A DNA stretch of 64,000 nt from Brachybacterium sp. FME24 (GCF_014897705.1 NZ_JABUXV010000018.1:1-64000), one strand, 5' to 3'; positions 27,470 to 36,575 are shown, numbered from the stretch's first letter. The notes: a model not told the origin generated them from the letters alone. Numbers and translations: made by a program.

Positions 27470-28030
27470 ATGGTGGAGCCGACGGCACGGAAGCAGCGCA
27501 CGGAGGAGCGGCGCCGACGGATTCTCGAGGTGGCGCGCGAGCGGGCGGACGCCGACGGATGGTCAGCGGTGACGACCCGACATCTCGCCGACGCCATCGG
27601 GTACACGCAGCCAGTGCTCTACGGTCACTTCCCCGGTGGTAAGTCGGAGATCATGCTGACCGTCGCGATGGAGGGCTTCGCTGACCTCACCCAGCGGTGC
27701 CGCATCGCGCTCGAGGCCGCAGACGCAGCGCGAGCGCCCGAGGTCGCGGCGCTCGCCTATCTGGACTTCGGAAGCGCGCACCCGGCCGTCTACGAGGCGA
27801 TGTTCCAGCAGGCCATCGACGCGAAGTTCGACAGCGACGAGACGCCACCTGCCCTGCGGGCGGCGTTCGACCTGCTCAGCACGTCCATCGGGGACGACAA
27901 GGGCGGCGCCGCCACCGAAGTCTTCTGGGGCGCCCTGCACGGCATCAGCCTCCTCGAACGCGCCGGTCGTATGCGCCCGGAGCACCGCGCAGACCGGGTG
28001 GCGGAGCTGACCGCCCGTTTCGGGGCCTGA
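27470..28030 (+). CDS. TetR-family regulator of the DUF1772 gene
   Basis: 186 residues from ATG 27470, which has a GGAGGAGG site 4 bases upstream; an in-frame ATG at 27422 is less likely. N-terminal TetR HTH: RRRILEVARERADADGWSAV, then TTRHLADAIGYTQPVLYGHF. C-terminal half resembles the WHG-type ligand domain (EVFWGALHGISLLERAGR). Expected to repress the divergent DUF1772 gene and itself through the palindrome at 27394. Confidence 0.92.
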   Translation: MVEPTARKQRTEERRRRILEVARERADADGWSAVTTRHLADAIGYTQPVLYGHFPGGKSEIMLTVAMEGFADLTQRCRIALEAADAARAPEVAALAYLDFGSAHPAVYEAMFQQAIDAKFDSDETPPALRAAFDLLSTSIGDDKGGAATEVFWGALHGISLLERAGRMRPEHRADRVAELTARFGA

Positions 28031-28043
28031 GCGGCATCACCTG

Positions 28044-29360
28044 TCACTTCTCCGGGCCGGGGTCGGTGCGCGGGTCGTAGAGCGCGAGCTCGCCGGCCGT
28101 CGGGGTCTGGAAAGCAGCCCGGTACGCGGCGATGTGCTCGCGGGTGATCGGGGGATCCTCTGCCGCGCGTGCGCTGATCCGCCGCCACAGCTCCTCGTCC
28201 GGGGCGTCGAGGACGCGCAGCTCGACGCGGACGCCGAGCGCGCGGGCTCCCTCGCGCAGGCGGTCCCGCTCCTCGCGACCCCACGTGCCCCTTTCGACGA
28301 CCACGCTCACCCCCTGCTCGAGCAGCTCCTGGCCGAGCTGCCACTGCATCTGTTCGATGTGGTCACGCAGGTCCTCCTCCCACAGGGAGCTGCCCAACCG
28401 CACCATCCAGTCGTCTGCGCTGAGTCGCATCGCCCCCGTGGCGTCGACGATCCTGTCCGCCTCCGTCGTCTTCCCGCTTCCGGGGAGGCCGCAGAGAATC
28501 GTGAGCGTGGGGCGGAACGTACGCGGCCTGCGGCGATGGGCCATGCGTGCCCGCACCTCCTGCAACCAGCCGATGCCGAGCAGATGTCCGTCGGGCAGGG
28601 AGTCCTCTCGGTCCCAGCGCCAGGTCGTCACGAGCGCCCGGGTGAGGATCCGGCAGTCCTCCAGCAGCTCACGATCGATGCCCGGATAGTGCTCTGCGAC
28701 CTGCGCGGGGGCATGGGCGAGGTCGAACTCGACGGGGCCCGAGCAGCAGGTCTCGAGGTCGATGAACAGCACGCCGTCGGCGGTGTCGAGCACATTGCCG
28801 GGGTGGGGTTCGCCGTGCAGGGCCTGCTGGTGGCCTCGCCGGTCGATCTCGACCCCGAGGTCGACGAGGGTCTCGCGCAGGAAGGTGCGGTCCGGTTCGG
28901 TCAGCCGCGGGGTGCGCGAAGGATCCTCGACCAGGGCGAGGGCCGAGGCGACGCGGTCGACGAACTGCGGGACCTCGAGATCAGCGTCGCGCATCGCCGC
29001 ATGGAGGCGGGCGAGCGCCTCGGCGAACTCCACGGCCGGCAGCTCCCTGTCCTCGCGCGGGGCGTGGTGGGCCCACAGGGTGATCTCGAAGCCGTCGCGC
29101 ACAGTCACCTGCGCCGGCGCGCGCGGGTCGAGGATTCCCACCGGGGCTCCGGCCTCCGCGAGGCGGAGCGCTCGGTCGACCTCCACCTGCGCGCCGGCCT
29201 GATCGGCGGGCCCGATGCGGGCCACCAGGTCGCAGGGCAGCAGGCGCACGGTGAGGCGATTCGAATTGTGGAGGTCGAGGACGTCGTCCACCTCGAGACC
29301 AAGCGCTCTGACCACGTTGGTGGCGGCGAGACGGGCTCGGGCGGCCGCGGGGGTGTGCAT
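28044..29360 (-). CDS. Fusion of APH-fold domain and P-loop (AAA_33/zeta-like) kinase
   Basis: 438 residues. Residues ~1-290 are APH-like, but the catalytic loop reads LHGEPHPGNVL and the metal site FIDLETC, so the usual HGD aspartate is Glu. Residues ~295-438 are a P-loop kinase with Walker A CGLPGSGKTT and SADDWM, typical of zeta-toxin-like small-molecule kinases. Such APH-AAA fusions are known in databases, with unknown substrates. Convergent with and 13 bp after the TetR gene. The HGE change may reduce or alter APH activity. Confidence 0.82.
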   Translation of the reverse strand: MHTPAAARARLAATNVVRALGLEVDDVLDLHNSNRLTVRLLPCDLVARIGPADQAGAQVEVDRALRLAEAGAPVGILDPRAPAQVTVRDGFEITLWAHHAPREDRELPAVEFAEALARLHAAMRDADLEVPQFVDRVASALALVEDPSRTPRLTEPDRTFLRETLVDLGVEIDRRGHQQALHGEPHPGNVLDTADGVLFIDLETCCSGPVEFDLAHAPAQVAEHYPGIDRELLEDCRILTRALVTTWRWDREDSLPDGHLLGIGWLQEVRARMAHRRRPRTFRPTLTILCGLPGSGKTTEADRIVDATGAMRLSADDWMVRLGSSLWEEDLRDHIEQMQWQLGQELLEQGVSVVVERGTWGREERDRLREGARALGVRVELRVLDAPDEELWRRISARAAEDPPITREHIAAYRAAFQTPTAGELALYDPRTDPGPEK

Positions 29361-29472
29361 TCGGCTGACCGTAGAGCGAAGAGGTAGAGCGCGCAACGTC
29401 TTTGCCGGTCGGGGTCTCGGTGCCTGGGCGGGCGGGTGCTCGACTCGACCATGCGCTGAGCGGCCCGATCGC

Positions 29473-30603
29473 TCAGCCGCCCGCGGGGAGATCCAGGTGG
29501 AAGTCCTGACGACCCGAGGTGACGCCGTTGATCTGGAGAGCCACGGCGTGCGGACCGCTGTAATAGCGCCGGGTCGTGATCGGGCGGAACGAGTGGACCT
29601 TCCGCACGTCGCGCTCCTGGCCGGGGCCGAGCGTGAGCGTGGTGAGCTTGAAGGCCTTCGTGCTCTGCGTGCCGGCCGCTGTGGCGTGGTGGACGACGTA
29701 GTCGATCATCAGGCGCACCGACTCCTCGCCGGTGTTGCGCACGGTCGCCTGCAACTCGATCGATTCGCCCACCACGAGTCGGGCGCGATCCAGATGCGGG
29801 CCGTCCACCACGAGGGCGCCAGCGGGGTCCGGATACCCGAGCAGCGCGAGAGCGGCGGGATCCCCGCGCTTGAGGAGGGTGCGCAGCGCGTGGCGGACCA
29901 CCTTCTCCGTCGCCTTCTCCGTCGCTGCGTCCACCGACCCGAGCCAGCGGGCGGTCGTGGCCACCACGAGTGCTGGATCGTCGCGGCTGAGGTCGTTGAG
30001 ATGGTTCGCGACGGAGCGTCGCACGTACTCCGACGGATCGCGGTGCAGCCGGTCCAGGATCGGGATCGTCCTGCCGGGCTCGGCGGTCAGTCGCGGGACG
30101 CGCACTGCCCACGGCAGGTAGGGGCGGGTGCCTTCGGACGCGAGTCGTCGCACGTGCTCGTCCTGCGAGTGCGTCCACTCCAGAGCCTGGGCCAGAACGT
30201 GCTCGAGGTCGTGCCTCAGCAGGGTCCGCAGCGCGAACTCCGAGGTCAGCAGCCCGGTGAGCTCGGCCAGCAGATCGAGGGCGTCGGCGGTCGCAGCCGC
30301 GCTGCCATTGGCCGCCGCGGATTCCGCGACAGCGGTGGAGACCGGCCAGATCATCCAACCGCGGAACGTCGGGGAGTCGCGGATCGCTCTGCGGACCACT
30401 GTGGCGAGGTCCGTGAAGGGGCCTCCGAGGTCCTGCAGCATCGCGGCGCGCAGGGCGTCGACGCGTTCACGAAGGCTCAGCTCCGACAGGGACTCTGCGG
30501 CCGTGCGGAGCCGGGTGGGCGACGTGCCCGGGGCGGCCACCTCCAGGGCGTCGGCGAGATCGAGGGCGGTGCGCCGATCGATCATCTCGTCAGCGAAAGG
30601 CAT
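29473..30603 (-). CDS. DNA alkylation repair protein, AlkC-like with C-terminal Ig-like domain
   Basis: 376 residues. The central HEAT-like region contains the AlkC hallmark HVRRLASEGTRPYLPWA, preceded by LEWTHSQDE. The C-terminal ~100 residues (LVVDGPHLDRARLVVGESIEL, then RYYSGPHAVALQINGV) form an Ig-like beta domain, matching the AlkC-beta branch described for bacterial alkyl-DNA glycosylases. Expected to excise cationic alkylated bases such as 3-methyladenine. A GGAG site lies before ATG 30603. Monocistronic. Confidence 0.9.
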   Translation of the reverse strand: MPFADEMIDRRTALDLADALEVAAPGTSPTRLRTAAESLSELSLRERVDALRAAMLQDLGGPFTDLATVVRRAIRDSPTFRGWMIWPVSTAVAESAAANGSAAATADALDLLAELTGLLTSEFALRTLLRHDLEHVLAQALEWTHSQDEHVRRLASEGTRPYLPWAVRVPRLTAEPGRTIPILDRLHRDPSEYVRRSVANHLNDLSRDDPALVVATTARWLGSVDAATEKATEKVVRHALRTLLKRGDPAALALLGYPDPAGALVVDGPHLDRARLVVGESIELQATVRNTGEESVRLMIDYVVHHATAAGTQSTKAFKLTTLTLGPGQERDVRKVHSFRPITTRRYYSGPHAVALQINGVTSGRQDFHLDLPAGG

Positions 30604-30745
30604 GGCGCTCCTCGGGGTCGGACGCACGGACGGGCACGGGGAATCGGACGACGTGCGCAGGGCGTGCGCCATCGTCGGGACCAGGGTGCTCCATGGGAGG
30701 AGAGTAGTCGGCGGTGACCCCGGGGGGAGATGTCTCGTCCCGGGG

Positions 30746-32128
30746 TCAGGCGGACGTCGCCCGGCGGCGGATCGTCACCGCGTAGAGCAGCGTCATCACA
30801 GCCAGGAAACCGACGCCCACCAGGAGCGCCGTGTGGTACTGGCTCTGCCAGACCATGATGCCGAAGGTGAACGCGATGAACGCGATCGCGAAGATCTGCC
30901 CGAACGGCCACAGCGGGACCGGGAAGGCGAGCTCCGCGCGCTCCTGGCGGGACATGCTGCGGCGGGAGGCGACCTGCGCGAGCAGGATCATCAGCCACAC
31001 GAAGATGGTGGCGAAGGTGGCCAGCGACGCGACGATCGTGAAGACCTCCGCGGGCAGTGCATAGTTCAGCACCACGCCGACCACCAGCACGCCGAGCAGG
31101 GAGAGCGTGGTGACCACGGGGACACCGCGCACCGTGCGCGCCATCACGCGCGGCGCGAGCCGCTCGCGGGCCATCCCGGCGACCACCCGGCCGGCCCCGA
31201 ACAGGTCCGCGTTGATCGCGGACAGCGCCGCGGTGAGCACCACGACATTGAGCAGGGCGGCCGCCCAGTTCACGCCGAGGGTGTCGAAGATCTGCACGAA
31301 CGGCGACACCTCGCCGGTGATCGTGCGCCAGGGGTTGATCAGGAGGATCACCAGGATCGCGAGCACGTAGAACAGCAGGATCCGCACGGGCACGGTGTTC
31401 ACGGCCTTCGGGATCGCCGTACCGGGATCCTCCGCCTCGGTGCCGGCCACGCCGATGATCTCGGTGCCGCCGAAGGCGAACAGCACCAGGATGAACGCGG
31501 AGATCATGCCGCCGGCGCCGTGCGGGAAGAAGCCGCCGTCGGCGGTGAGGTTCGCCAGCGGATTCCCGTCGGCCCCGTTCCCGAGGCCGAACACGAGGAT
31601 CGCGGCGCCGCCCACGATCATCCCGATCACCGCGGCCACCTTGATGATCGTGAAGACGAACTCGAGCTCCCCGAACCAGCGCACGCTCGCGAGATTCGCC
31701 GCTCCCACGATCAGCAGCGTGAGGGCCACCCAGATCCATTGCTCGGTGTCGGGGAACCAGAACCGCATGTAGATCGCGATGGCGGTGAGGTCGGCCAGGC
31801 ACACGATGAGCATCTCGAAGGCGAACATCCACCCCGTGATGTAGCCGGCCCAACCTCCCAGGAAGCGCCGCGTGTACTCGGCGAAGGAGCCGGAGATCGG
31901 CATCCGCACCGCCATCTCCCCGAGGGCGCGCAGCATGAAGTACACGACGGCGCCGCCGAGCAGGTAGACCAGCAGCACCGACGGCCCAGCCGCCTGGATC
32001 GCGCCGGCGGAGCCGTAGAACAGGCCGGTGCCGATCGCCGAACCGAGCGCGATGAAGTGGATGTGCCGCGCCTTGAGCCCGGGTGCCCGCCGGGCGGTCT
32101 CGGGGGCGGCGTTCGCGGTCGTGCTCAT
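30746..32128 (-). CDS. Amino acid permease (APC superfamily, AAT family)
   Basis: 460 residues, 12 predicted helices. LKARHIHFIALGSAIGTGLFYGSAGAI is the AAT-family helix 1, and GGTEIIGVAGTEAEDPGTAIPKAVN is the conserved helix 6 to 7 region. A proton-coupled importer of an amino acid such as proline, histidine or GABA; the substrate cannot be chosen from sequence. ATG 32128 follows the last in-frame candidate without family similarity. Divergent from the GH25 gene. Confidence 0.92.
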   Translation of the reverse strand: MSTTANAAPETARRAPGLKARHIHFIALGSAIGTGLFYGSAGAIQAAGPSVLLVYLLGGAVVYFMLRALGEMAVRMPISGSFAEYTRRFLGGWAGYITGWMFAFEMLIVCLADLTAIAIYMRFWFPDTEQWIWVALTLLIVGAANLASVRWFGELEFVFTIIKVAAVIGMIVGGAAILVFGLGNGADGNPLANLTADGGFFPHGAGGMISAFILVLFAFGGTEIIGVAGTEAEDPGTAIPKAVNTVPVRILLFYVLAILVILLINPWRTITGEVSPFVQIFDTLGVNWAAALLNVVVLTAALSAINADLFGAGRVVAGMARERLAPRVMARTVRGVPVVTTLSLLGVLVVGVVLNYALPAEVFTIVASLATFATIFVWLMILLAQVASRRSMSRQERAELAFPVPLWPFGQIFAIAFIAFTFGIMVWQSQYHTALLVGVGFLAVMTLLYAVTIRRRATSA

Positions 32129-32448
32129 CGGGGAGTTGCTCCGGGGCTGGATCGGTGCGCTCGCCGAAGGGGGCTCGCGCGGTGGGGGAGGCAGGGATCT
32201 GCCGTCGACACGGTACGTCCGCCCGGGCCCGGGCAGCACGGTCGGTCGAGGCCCTGGGGCACGGATCACGATCCCTGACGACGGTCGGCAGGGCGCCGGA
32301 ACGGTCGTCGTGACACGCGACGACGATGAACACCGGGCAAAGGGTGTGTTCGCCGTCACCAGGCTCCGATAGCGTCGCAGGACCGTCCGGCAGGGATCGG
32401 GCGGCGAGCAGGGGCCTGGCCGCCCCGACGAGGAGAGAAGGACCCGAG
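32129..32448. other. Divergent intergenic region, permease / GH25 muramidase
   Basis: 320 bp with no gene. An inverted repeat GTCGTCG / CGACGAC with a 7-base spacer sits at 32304-32324. TCCGATAGCG near 32361-32370 could serve as a -10 region for the GH25 gene. No riboswitch or known operator recognised. Confidence 0.4.
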
Positions 32449-33231
32449 ATGAACGCCATGTCAGCCCGACCCGCTCACCGCATCGACCGCCGGAGCGTGC
32501 TGCGCTCCGCGCTGCTCGGCACCGCGGGAGCCGTCGCCCTCGGCGGCACGTCCGCCGCTCTGATGCCCGCACGAGCCCGGGCGGAGGAGGCTGGGATCCA
32601 CGGTCAGGACGTCTCCTCGCACCAGGGGAACGTCGACTGGGCCGCCCAGAAGGAGCTCGGATCCCGGTTCGCCTACTGCAAGACGACCCAGGGGAACTGG
32701 TACACGAACCCGTACTTCGCGCAGCAGTACGGAGGCTCCTACGACGAGGGCCTCGTGCATGGTGCTTACCACTACGCCGAGCCCGGTAACAGCGGCCCGG
32801 CCGAAGAGTGCGAGTACTTCCTGACGCACGGCGGCGGCTGGACCGACGATGGCCGCACCCTGCCCGGCATGCTCGATGTCGAGGCCAATCCCACGGGCCT
32901 CGGACAGGCGGATCTCCAGGCCTGGGTGACCGAATGGATCGACTTCTATCGCACGGAGACCGGCCGCACCCCGGTGGTCTACACCGGAGCCTGGTTCTGG
33001 GACGACCAGGTGGGCCCGCAGTGGTCCCCGGAGAACGTGCCGCTGCACGTGGCCGCCTACACGGAGAACCCTCCCGAGGGCGTCGAGATCCCCGGCACCT
33101 GGAACGCCTGGGAGATCTGGCAGTACTCCGACTCCGGCCCTTTCGCGGGGGATTCGAACCTCTTCTACGGCAGCGAGGAGCAGTTCGAGGCCTTCGTCTC
33201 CGACGCGGACTACGACCCCGTCAGCAACTGA
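32449..33231 (+). CDS. Tat-exported GH25 muramidase (lysozyme)
   Basis: 260 residues. A twin-arginine signal (DRRSVLRSALLGTAGAVAL) with likely cleavage after ARARA at about residue 45. Mature part begins IHGQDVSSHQGNVDWAA, the GH25 N-terminus with a catalytic-barrel Asp; LPGMLDVEAN holds the DVE active-site pair; AWEIWQYSDSG is the conserved last strand. Expected to cleave the beta-1,4 MurNAc-GlcNAc bond of peptidoglycan outside the cell. AGGAG site 13 bases before ATG 32449, with a second ATG three codons on. No phage genes nearby, so probably an endogenous wall enzyme. Confidence 0.93.
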   Translation: MNAMSARPAHRIDRRSVLRSALLGTAGAVALGGTSAALMPARARAEEAGIHGQDVSSHQGNVDWAAQKELGSRFAYCKTTQGNWYTNPYFAQQYGGSYDEGLVHGAYHYAEPGNSGPAEECEYFLTHGGGWTDDGRTLPGMLDVEANPTGLGQADLQAWVTEWIDFYRTETGRTPVVYTGAWFWDDQVGPQWSPENVPLHVAAYTENPPEGVEIPGTWNAWEIWQYSDSGPFAGDSNLFYGSEEQFEAFVSDADYDPVSN

Positions 33232-33259
33232 GCCGGGGAGCTGGGCTCACGCTCTGAGG

Positions 33260-33625
33260 TCACGGCGTGGCGAGGGACTGCACGCGCACCAGCACCTGCG
33301 GGCGCCCCGTCCCGGGATCGCCCACGGCGAGCTGGACCGCGCGCTGCACCTCCTCGACGATGCTGCGCACCGGCAGCGGCCCTCCCACTGCGATCTCCAC
33401 GGTCACGTCCCCGGTCCCGGGGTCGATCACGAGGCCGTAGCGGGAGGCCGTCGGGTCGGAGCGCCGCAGGCGTGCGTCGAGGGCGCGGAGGGTGGTCGCG
33501 ATCCCGGGCTCGAGGCCGCTCACGCCGGGCACTTCGGTGACGATGTCGATCAGCTCTGCCGCTCCGGTTCGCGGCGTCCGGACGGACTCGGAGCTCAGGG
33601 GGCTCTGGGGACTAGTGGGGCTCAT
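33260..33625 (-). CDS. Asp23/Gls24-like domain protein (last gene of envelope-stress operon)
   Basis: 121 residues. IVTEVPGVSGLEPGIATTLRAL followed by strands GDVTVEIAVGG and RPQVLVRVQSL is a shortened Asp23-like alpha/beta pattern (VTVEIAV resembling the VDVTVVVEYG strand of the operon's first gene). It starts inside the preceding gene (14-base overlap), so it belongs to the eight-gene operon. No catalytic residues are expected; Asp23 proteins are membrane-associated envelope-stress proteins. Confidence 0.72.
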   Translation of the reverse strand: MSPTSPQSPLSSESVRTPRTGAAELIDIVTEVPGVSGLEPGIATTLRALDARLRRSDPTASRYGLVIDPGTGDVTVEIAVGGPLPVRSIVEEVQRAVQLAVGDPGTGRPQVLVRVQSLATP

Positions 33626-34130
33626 GGAGATCCTCGATGTGGATGTCGACGGTCAGCTCGGACAGGCCAAGGTCCACCTCGCAGGCGAGGCGCACGGCGG
33701 CGCGGACCTCGTCGGCCAGGGCGGGCAGGTCACGCGTCCCGATCCGTGCGGAGAGGCGGCAGGTCGCCCGGGTGGGCAGCCCGCGGGAGCGTCCGGAGGA
33801 CGGGGAGTCCTCGTACTCGAACGTGGTGCGCAGCGCCCGGGCGTCCGGGACTGCGTCGATCGTGCGACGCACCAGGGTGCGCAGGGTCAGCTCGGACACG
33901 GTGAACGGGCCGACGGGCGTGGGCGGCATCTCCACGTGCGCGCCGTGGCGAGCATCGGCGCGCACCGACTCCTTGATGGTCGACAGGGCGCCAGCGGAGA
34001 GTTGCACCGAACTGTCGCCGGCACTCTCCAGTTCATCCCATTCGGTGTGCACGGAACGGATCAGCTCGAGGTACCGCGCAGTGGCGGCGGCGTCCTCGGG
34101 GTCGGGGGTGTCCTGGTCGGGGTAGGGCAT
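33612..34130 (-). CDS. Asp23/Gls24-operon hypothetical protein
   Basis: 172 residues. No confident domain over the first 60 residues. The C-terminal part RLSARIGTRDLPALADEVRAAV, then LTVDIHIEDLH, resembles the last helix and strand of Asp23-like proteins in this operon. ATG 34130 is chosen for its GGAGG site, which lies in the final codons of the sigma gene, ensuring coupling. A longer form from 34145 lacks a ribosome site. Confidence 0.65.
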   Translation of the reverse strand: MPYPDQDTPDPEDAAATARYLELIRSVHTEWDELESAGDSSVQLSAGALSTIKESVRADARHGAHVEMPPTPVGPFTVSELTLRTLVRRTIDAVPDARALRTTFEYEDSPSSGRSRGLPTRATCRLSARIGTRDLPALADEVRAAVRLACEVDLGLSELTVDIHIEDLHEPH

Positions 34131-34135
34131 GGGGT

Positions 34136-34735
34136 TCACCTCCATTCCTCCATCTCTCGGACGATCTGGGTGCGCGCGCGGGCGATCCGGCCGCGCACCG
34201 TGGCTTCCGTCGCGTCGACGACGCGGCAGATCTCCCGGTACGACATCCCGTCGATCTCCCGCAGCACCCAGCAGGTGCGCAGGGCGGGATCGATCGAACC
34301 GAGGATTCCGGCGAGTGCGCGCATCTGGGCGTTGACCAGGGCGCTCGCAGCTGGGTCGGCCGCGGTGGATCGGTTCGGCGACACCCGGGAGGAGACGGCA
34401 GGATCTCCGGAGCTCGCCTCGAGGGCGTCGTCGGCCGCGGTGGAGGTGGCCCGGCGTGCCAGCCGCCGGACCACGTCGGTCGCGCTGCGGGTGCAGATCT
34501 GGGCGACCCAGCCGCGGAAGGCCGCCGGGTCCTCGAGCAGGTGCAGGCGGCGCCAGGCGAGGACCAGGGACTCCTGGACCACGTCCTCCGCGTCCAGGCG
34601 ATCACCGACCACCATGAACGCGATCCGGAACAGGCGGCCCTGGTGCAGGTCCACGAGCTGCTCGAAGGCCGCGGCCTCGCCGTCCTGCGCCCGCAGGACG
34701 AGCGCCCGCTCCTCCGGGGTGGGCTGCGGCGTCAT
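34136..34735 (-). CDS. ECF-type RNA polymerase sigma factor inside the Asp23 operon
   Basis: 199 residues. Region 2: AFEQLVDLHQGRLFRIAFMVVGDRLDAEDVVQESLVLAWRR (shown in parts: LDAEDVVQESLVLAW is the core-binding helix). Region 4: SIDPALRTCWVLREIDGMSYREICRVVDATEATVRGRIARAR. No anti-sigma gene of a known type adjoins it; the preceding gene encodes a two-helix membrane protein whose stop overlaps this start (ATGA). The position suggests the sigma factor drives or tunes the envelope operon, but no matching promoter motif was identified. Confidence 0.9.
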   Translation of the reverse strand: MTPQPTPEERALVLRAQDGEAAAFEQLVDLHQGRLFRIAFMVVGDRLDAEDVVQESLVLAWRRLHLLEDPAAFRGWVAQICTRSATDVVRRLARRATSTAADDALEASSGDPAVSSRVSPNRSTAADPAASALVNAQMRALAGILGSIDPALRTCWVLREIDGMSYREICRVVDATEATVRGRIARARTQIVREMEEWR

Positions 34736-35394
34736 GCGGGGACCGTTCCGGGATCTGCCGGAGCCCCCTGACCGGCGGCAGTGCCGCGCTCCCGAGTACC
34801 GACCATGGCCCGTGAGGGGGCGGCCGACGAGCGCAGATGGATCAGCAGATCGATCTGTCGGGCATCGGTCCCCAGGACGGTTCGGACGTCCTCGGCGAGG
34901 CGCCCGCGGACGGACTGCGCCGCCCAGCAGGTCTCGGCGTCCTCGGCGATCGTGGCAGAAGCCTGCACCCACAGAGATGTGCTCGATCCGCTGATCTGCA
35001 CCGAGGCGTCGAGCACGCCGGAGACGTCCTCGATGTGCTCGGACAGTGCGCGTTCCAGCACGGCCGGCTCCAGAGTCCCGAGCAGGGCGGCGCTGTCGTC
35101 GGAGAACCGCAGGGGAGCGGTCGTCGGGCGGAAGGGTACCTGGAGGACCAGCAGCCAGATGCCGATCAGGATGGCCAGCACGGTCACGACGACGGCGACC
35201 GGGAGCAGCCACTGCTCATGGGCCGCGGAGAGGGAGGCCGGGGTCGAGTCCCCATGGGGGAGGACCACCTCGGCGCCGGGCCAGCGGCTCGTGAGACCCA
35301 GCGAGGCCGAGGCGAGCCACGCCCCGGCGAGCAGGGCGATCAGGGACGCCACCACGAGGACCAGCCGATTGCGGGGTCCGGAGACGGTACGCAT
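34732..35394 (-). CDS. AmaP-like membrane protein of the Asp23 operon
   Basis: 220 residues from ATG 35394 (GAGGAGA site). Two membrane helices (LVLVVASLIALLAGAWLASAS and LLPVAVVVTVLAILIGIWLLVL) precede a soluble Asp23-like region (LWVQASATIAEDAE, then IDLLIHLRS). This is the arrangement of AmaP, the membrane anchor of Asp23 in staphylococci. Its position immediately before the sigma gene, with overlapping codons, also makes it a candidate regulator of that sigma factor. Confidence 0.72.
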   Translation of the reverse strand: MRTVSGPRNRLVLVVASLIALLAGAWLASASLGLTSRWPGAEVVLPHGDSTPASLSAAHEQWLLPVAVVVTVLAILIGIWLLVLQVPFRPTTAPLRFSDDSAALLGTLEPAVLERALSEHIEDVSGVLDASVQISGSSTSLWVQASATIAEDAETCWAAQSVRGRLAEDVRTVLGTDARQIDLLIHLRSSAAPSRAMVGTRERGTAAGQGAPADPGTVPA

Positions 35395-35405
35395 GATCTC
35401 TCCTC

Positions 35406-35954
35406 TCAATTCTTCCGCTGGATCCGCACGCGGGTGCGGAACGCGGTGGTGGGGCGGAGCTCAGCGACGGACTGCTCGGCGGCTGCGCGGGAGGCCTGGA
35501 GCACGGCGTCCGTGTCGTCGACGACGGTGCGGGCGACCACGCTGAGGCGGCGCCCGGCGATGGTGGTCCGGGCGCTGTGCACGCCGTCGACCCGCTCGAC
35601 GCGGAGCGTCACCCGGCGGGCCAGGTCACGGTGGGACACGACCGTCTGCCCGGGGGTCTCCCCGGCCAGCACGCGACTGCGCGAGGTGGCGCCGGGCAGC
35701 AGGGCCGCCAGGAGCATGATCAGGCCGAGCACAGCCAGCACGCCGGCGCTCACGAGCACCGGGGTGGAGTCCAGGCGCAGGGCGCCGATGGTGTCGAGGC
35801 GACCCTGTGCGGCGGTCGGCCAGGCGCCGTCCACCAGGAGGGTGCCCAGCAGCCAGACGCCGAGGAGGCCGACGGCCAGGACCGTCAGAGCGAGCAGGCC
35901 GACGGGGATGCTGCGGGAGGGGCGTCGATCCAATCGGCGCGGTGCGCTGGTCAT
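35406..35954 (-). CDS. DUF6286-type membrane protein of the Asp23 operon
   Basis: 182 residues. Two membrane helices (about 18-42 and 66-90) followed by a C-terminal domain with TLRVERVDGVHSARTTIAGRRLSVVART, the DUF6286 pattern found in actinobacterial Asp23 operons. ATG overlaps the preceding Asp23 gene (ATGA). Layout is similar to the AmaP-like protein downstream; both expose their C-terminal domain on the cytoplasmic side if the first helix is N-in. Confidence 0.8.
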   Translation of the reverse strand: MTSAPRRLDRRPSRSIPVGLLALTVLAVGLLGVWLLGTLLVDGAWPTAAQGRLDTIGALRLDSTPVLVSAGVLAVLGLIMLLAALLPGATSRSRVLAGETPGQTVVSHRDLARRVTLRVERVDGVHSARTTIAGRRLSVVARTVVDDTDAVLQASRAAAEQSVAELRPTTAFRTRVRIQRKN

Positions 35955-36340
35955 CGCAGGGTCCTCCTCGCTCGGGTCGCAGGGTCCAACCAGGAGACGG
36001 TGACGTCCAGGCGTCCCACCTCGAGGCCCGTCAGATGCTCGACCCGCTCGCGCACGTGCTCACGCAAGGTGCTCAGCGCGGTGCCGAGCGGGCTCGGGAA
36101 ATCGACGCCGACGTCGAGGGTCAGGACGGCGGTGCGGCCGTAGAGGTCGCAGCGGGCGGAGGGGCGGGAGGCGAAGTCCTTCCGCGCCCCGACGCCGAGC
36201 ACCCCGCCGGCGTCGGACCCGATGTGCGGGACCTCCGAGGCGACCTGCTCCGCGATCCGGGCGACCACCTGTGCGGGGACGCTCGTCGTGCCGCGGCTCT
36301 CCACGGGGGCCGGCGTGGCCTGAGCGGCGGACACAGTCAC
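35951..36340 (-). CDS. Asp23/Gls24 family envelope stress response protein
   Basis: 129 residues, GTG start overlapping the small membrane-protein stop (GTGA). VVARIAEQVASEVPHI opens the domain, TAVLTLDVGVDFPSPLGTALSTLREHVRERVEHLTGLEVGRLDVTVSWL is its alpha/beta core (positions about 65-120). Soluble, likely associated with the membrane through the AmaP/DUF6286 partners. Part of an eight-gene operon starting at 37106. Confidence 0.88.
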   Translation of the reverse strand: MTVSAAQATPAPVESRGTTSVPAQVVARIAEQVASEVPHIGSDAGGVLGVGARKDFASRPSARCDLYGRTAVLTLDVGVDFPSPLGTALSTLREHVRERVEHLTGLEVGRLDVTVSWLDPATRARRTLR

Positions 36341-36513
36341 CGCCTCCAGCGATCGGTCAGGCCGCGGATCTCGATGCGACCCTCGATCGTCATGCCGACG
36401 GCGAGGCCGATCGCGGCGAAGATCAGGACCAGGAAGAACTGGCCGAACGTCCCGAACGCCAGGGCGGCGCCCAGCAGCAGCCCCACCAGCAGTGCGAATT
36501 GCGATGTCTTCAT
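36337..36513 (-). CDS. Small two-helix membrane protein (DUF2273-like)
   Basis: 58 residues from ATG 36513 with a GGAG site. Nearly all hydrophobic: FALLVGLLLGAALAFGTFGQFF and LVLIFAAIGLAVGMTIEGRIEI. Ends in a basic tail (TDRWRR). Small membrane proteins of this form (DUF2273) are standard members of Asp23 operons. 62 bp after the first Asp23 gene and overlapping the next. Confidence 0.8.
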   Translation of the reverse strand: MKTSQFALLVGLLLGAALAFGTFGQFFLVLIFAAIGLAVGMTIEGRIEIRGLTDRWRR

Positions 36514-36575
36514 GACGACTCCTCGATCGTGGCGCAGGGCGGGCGCCGGATCGGGCCCGCCCTGCTCGCGACGGC

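Noticed and set aside
30128..32278. 716-codon plus-strand open frame opposite AlkC and the permease
   Set aside because: Composition is low-complexity His/Asp/Arg/Gly, and the opposite strand encodes well-defined proteins.
32449..33231. GH25 muramidase as a prophage endolysin
   Set aside because: It has its own Tat signal, and no holin, integrase or structural phage gene is nearby.
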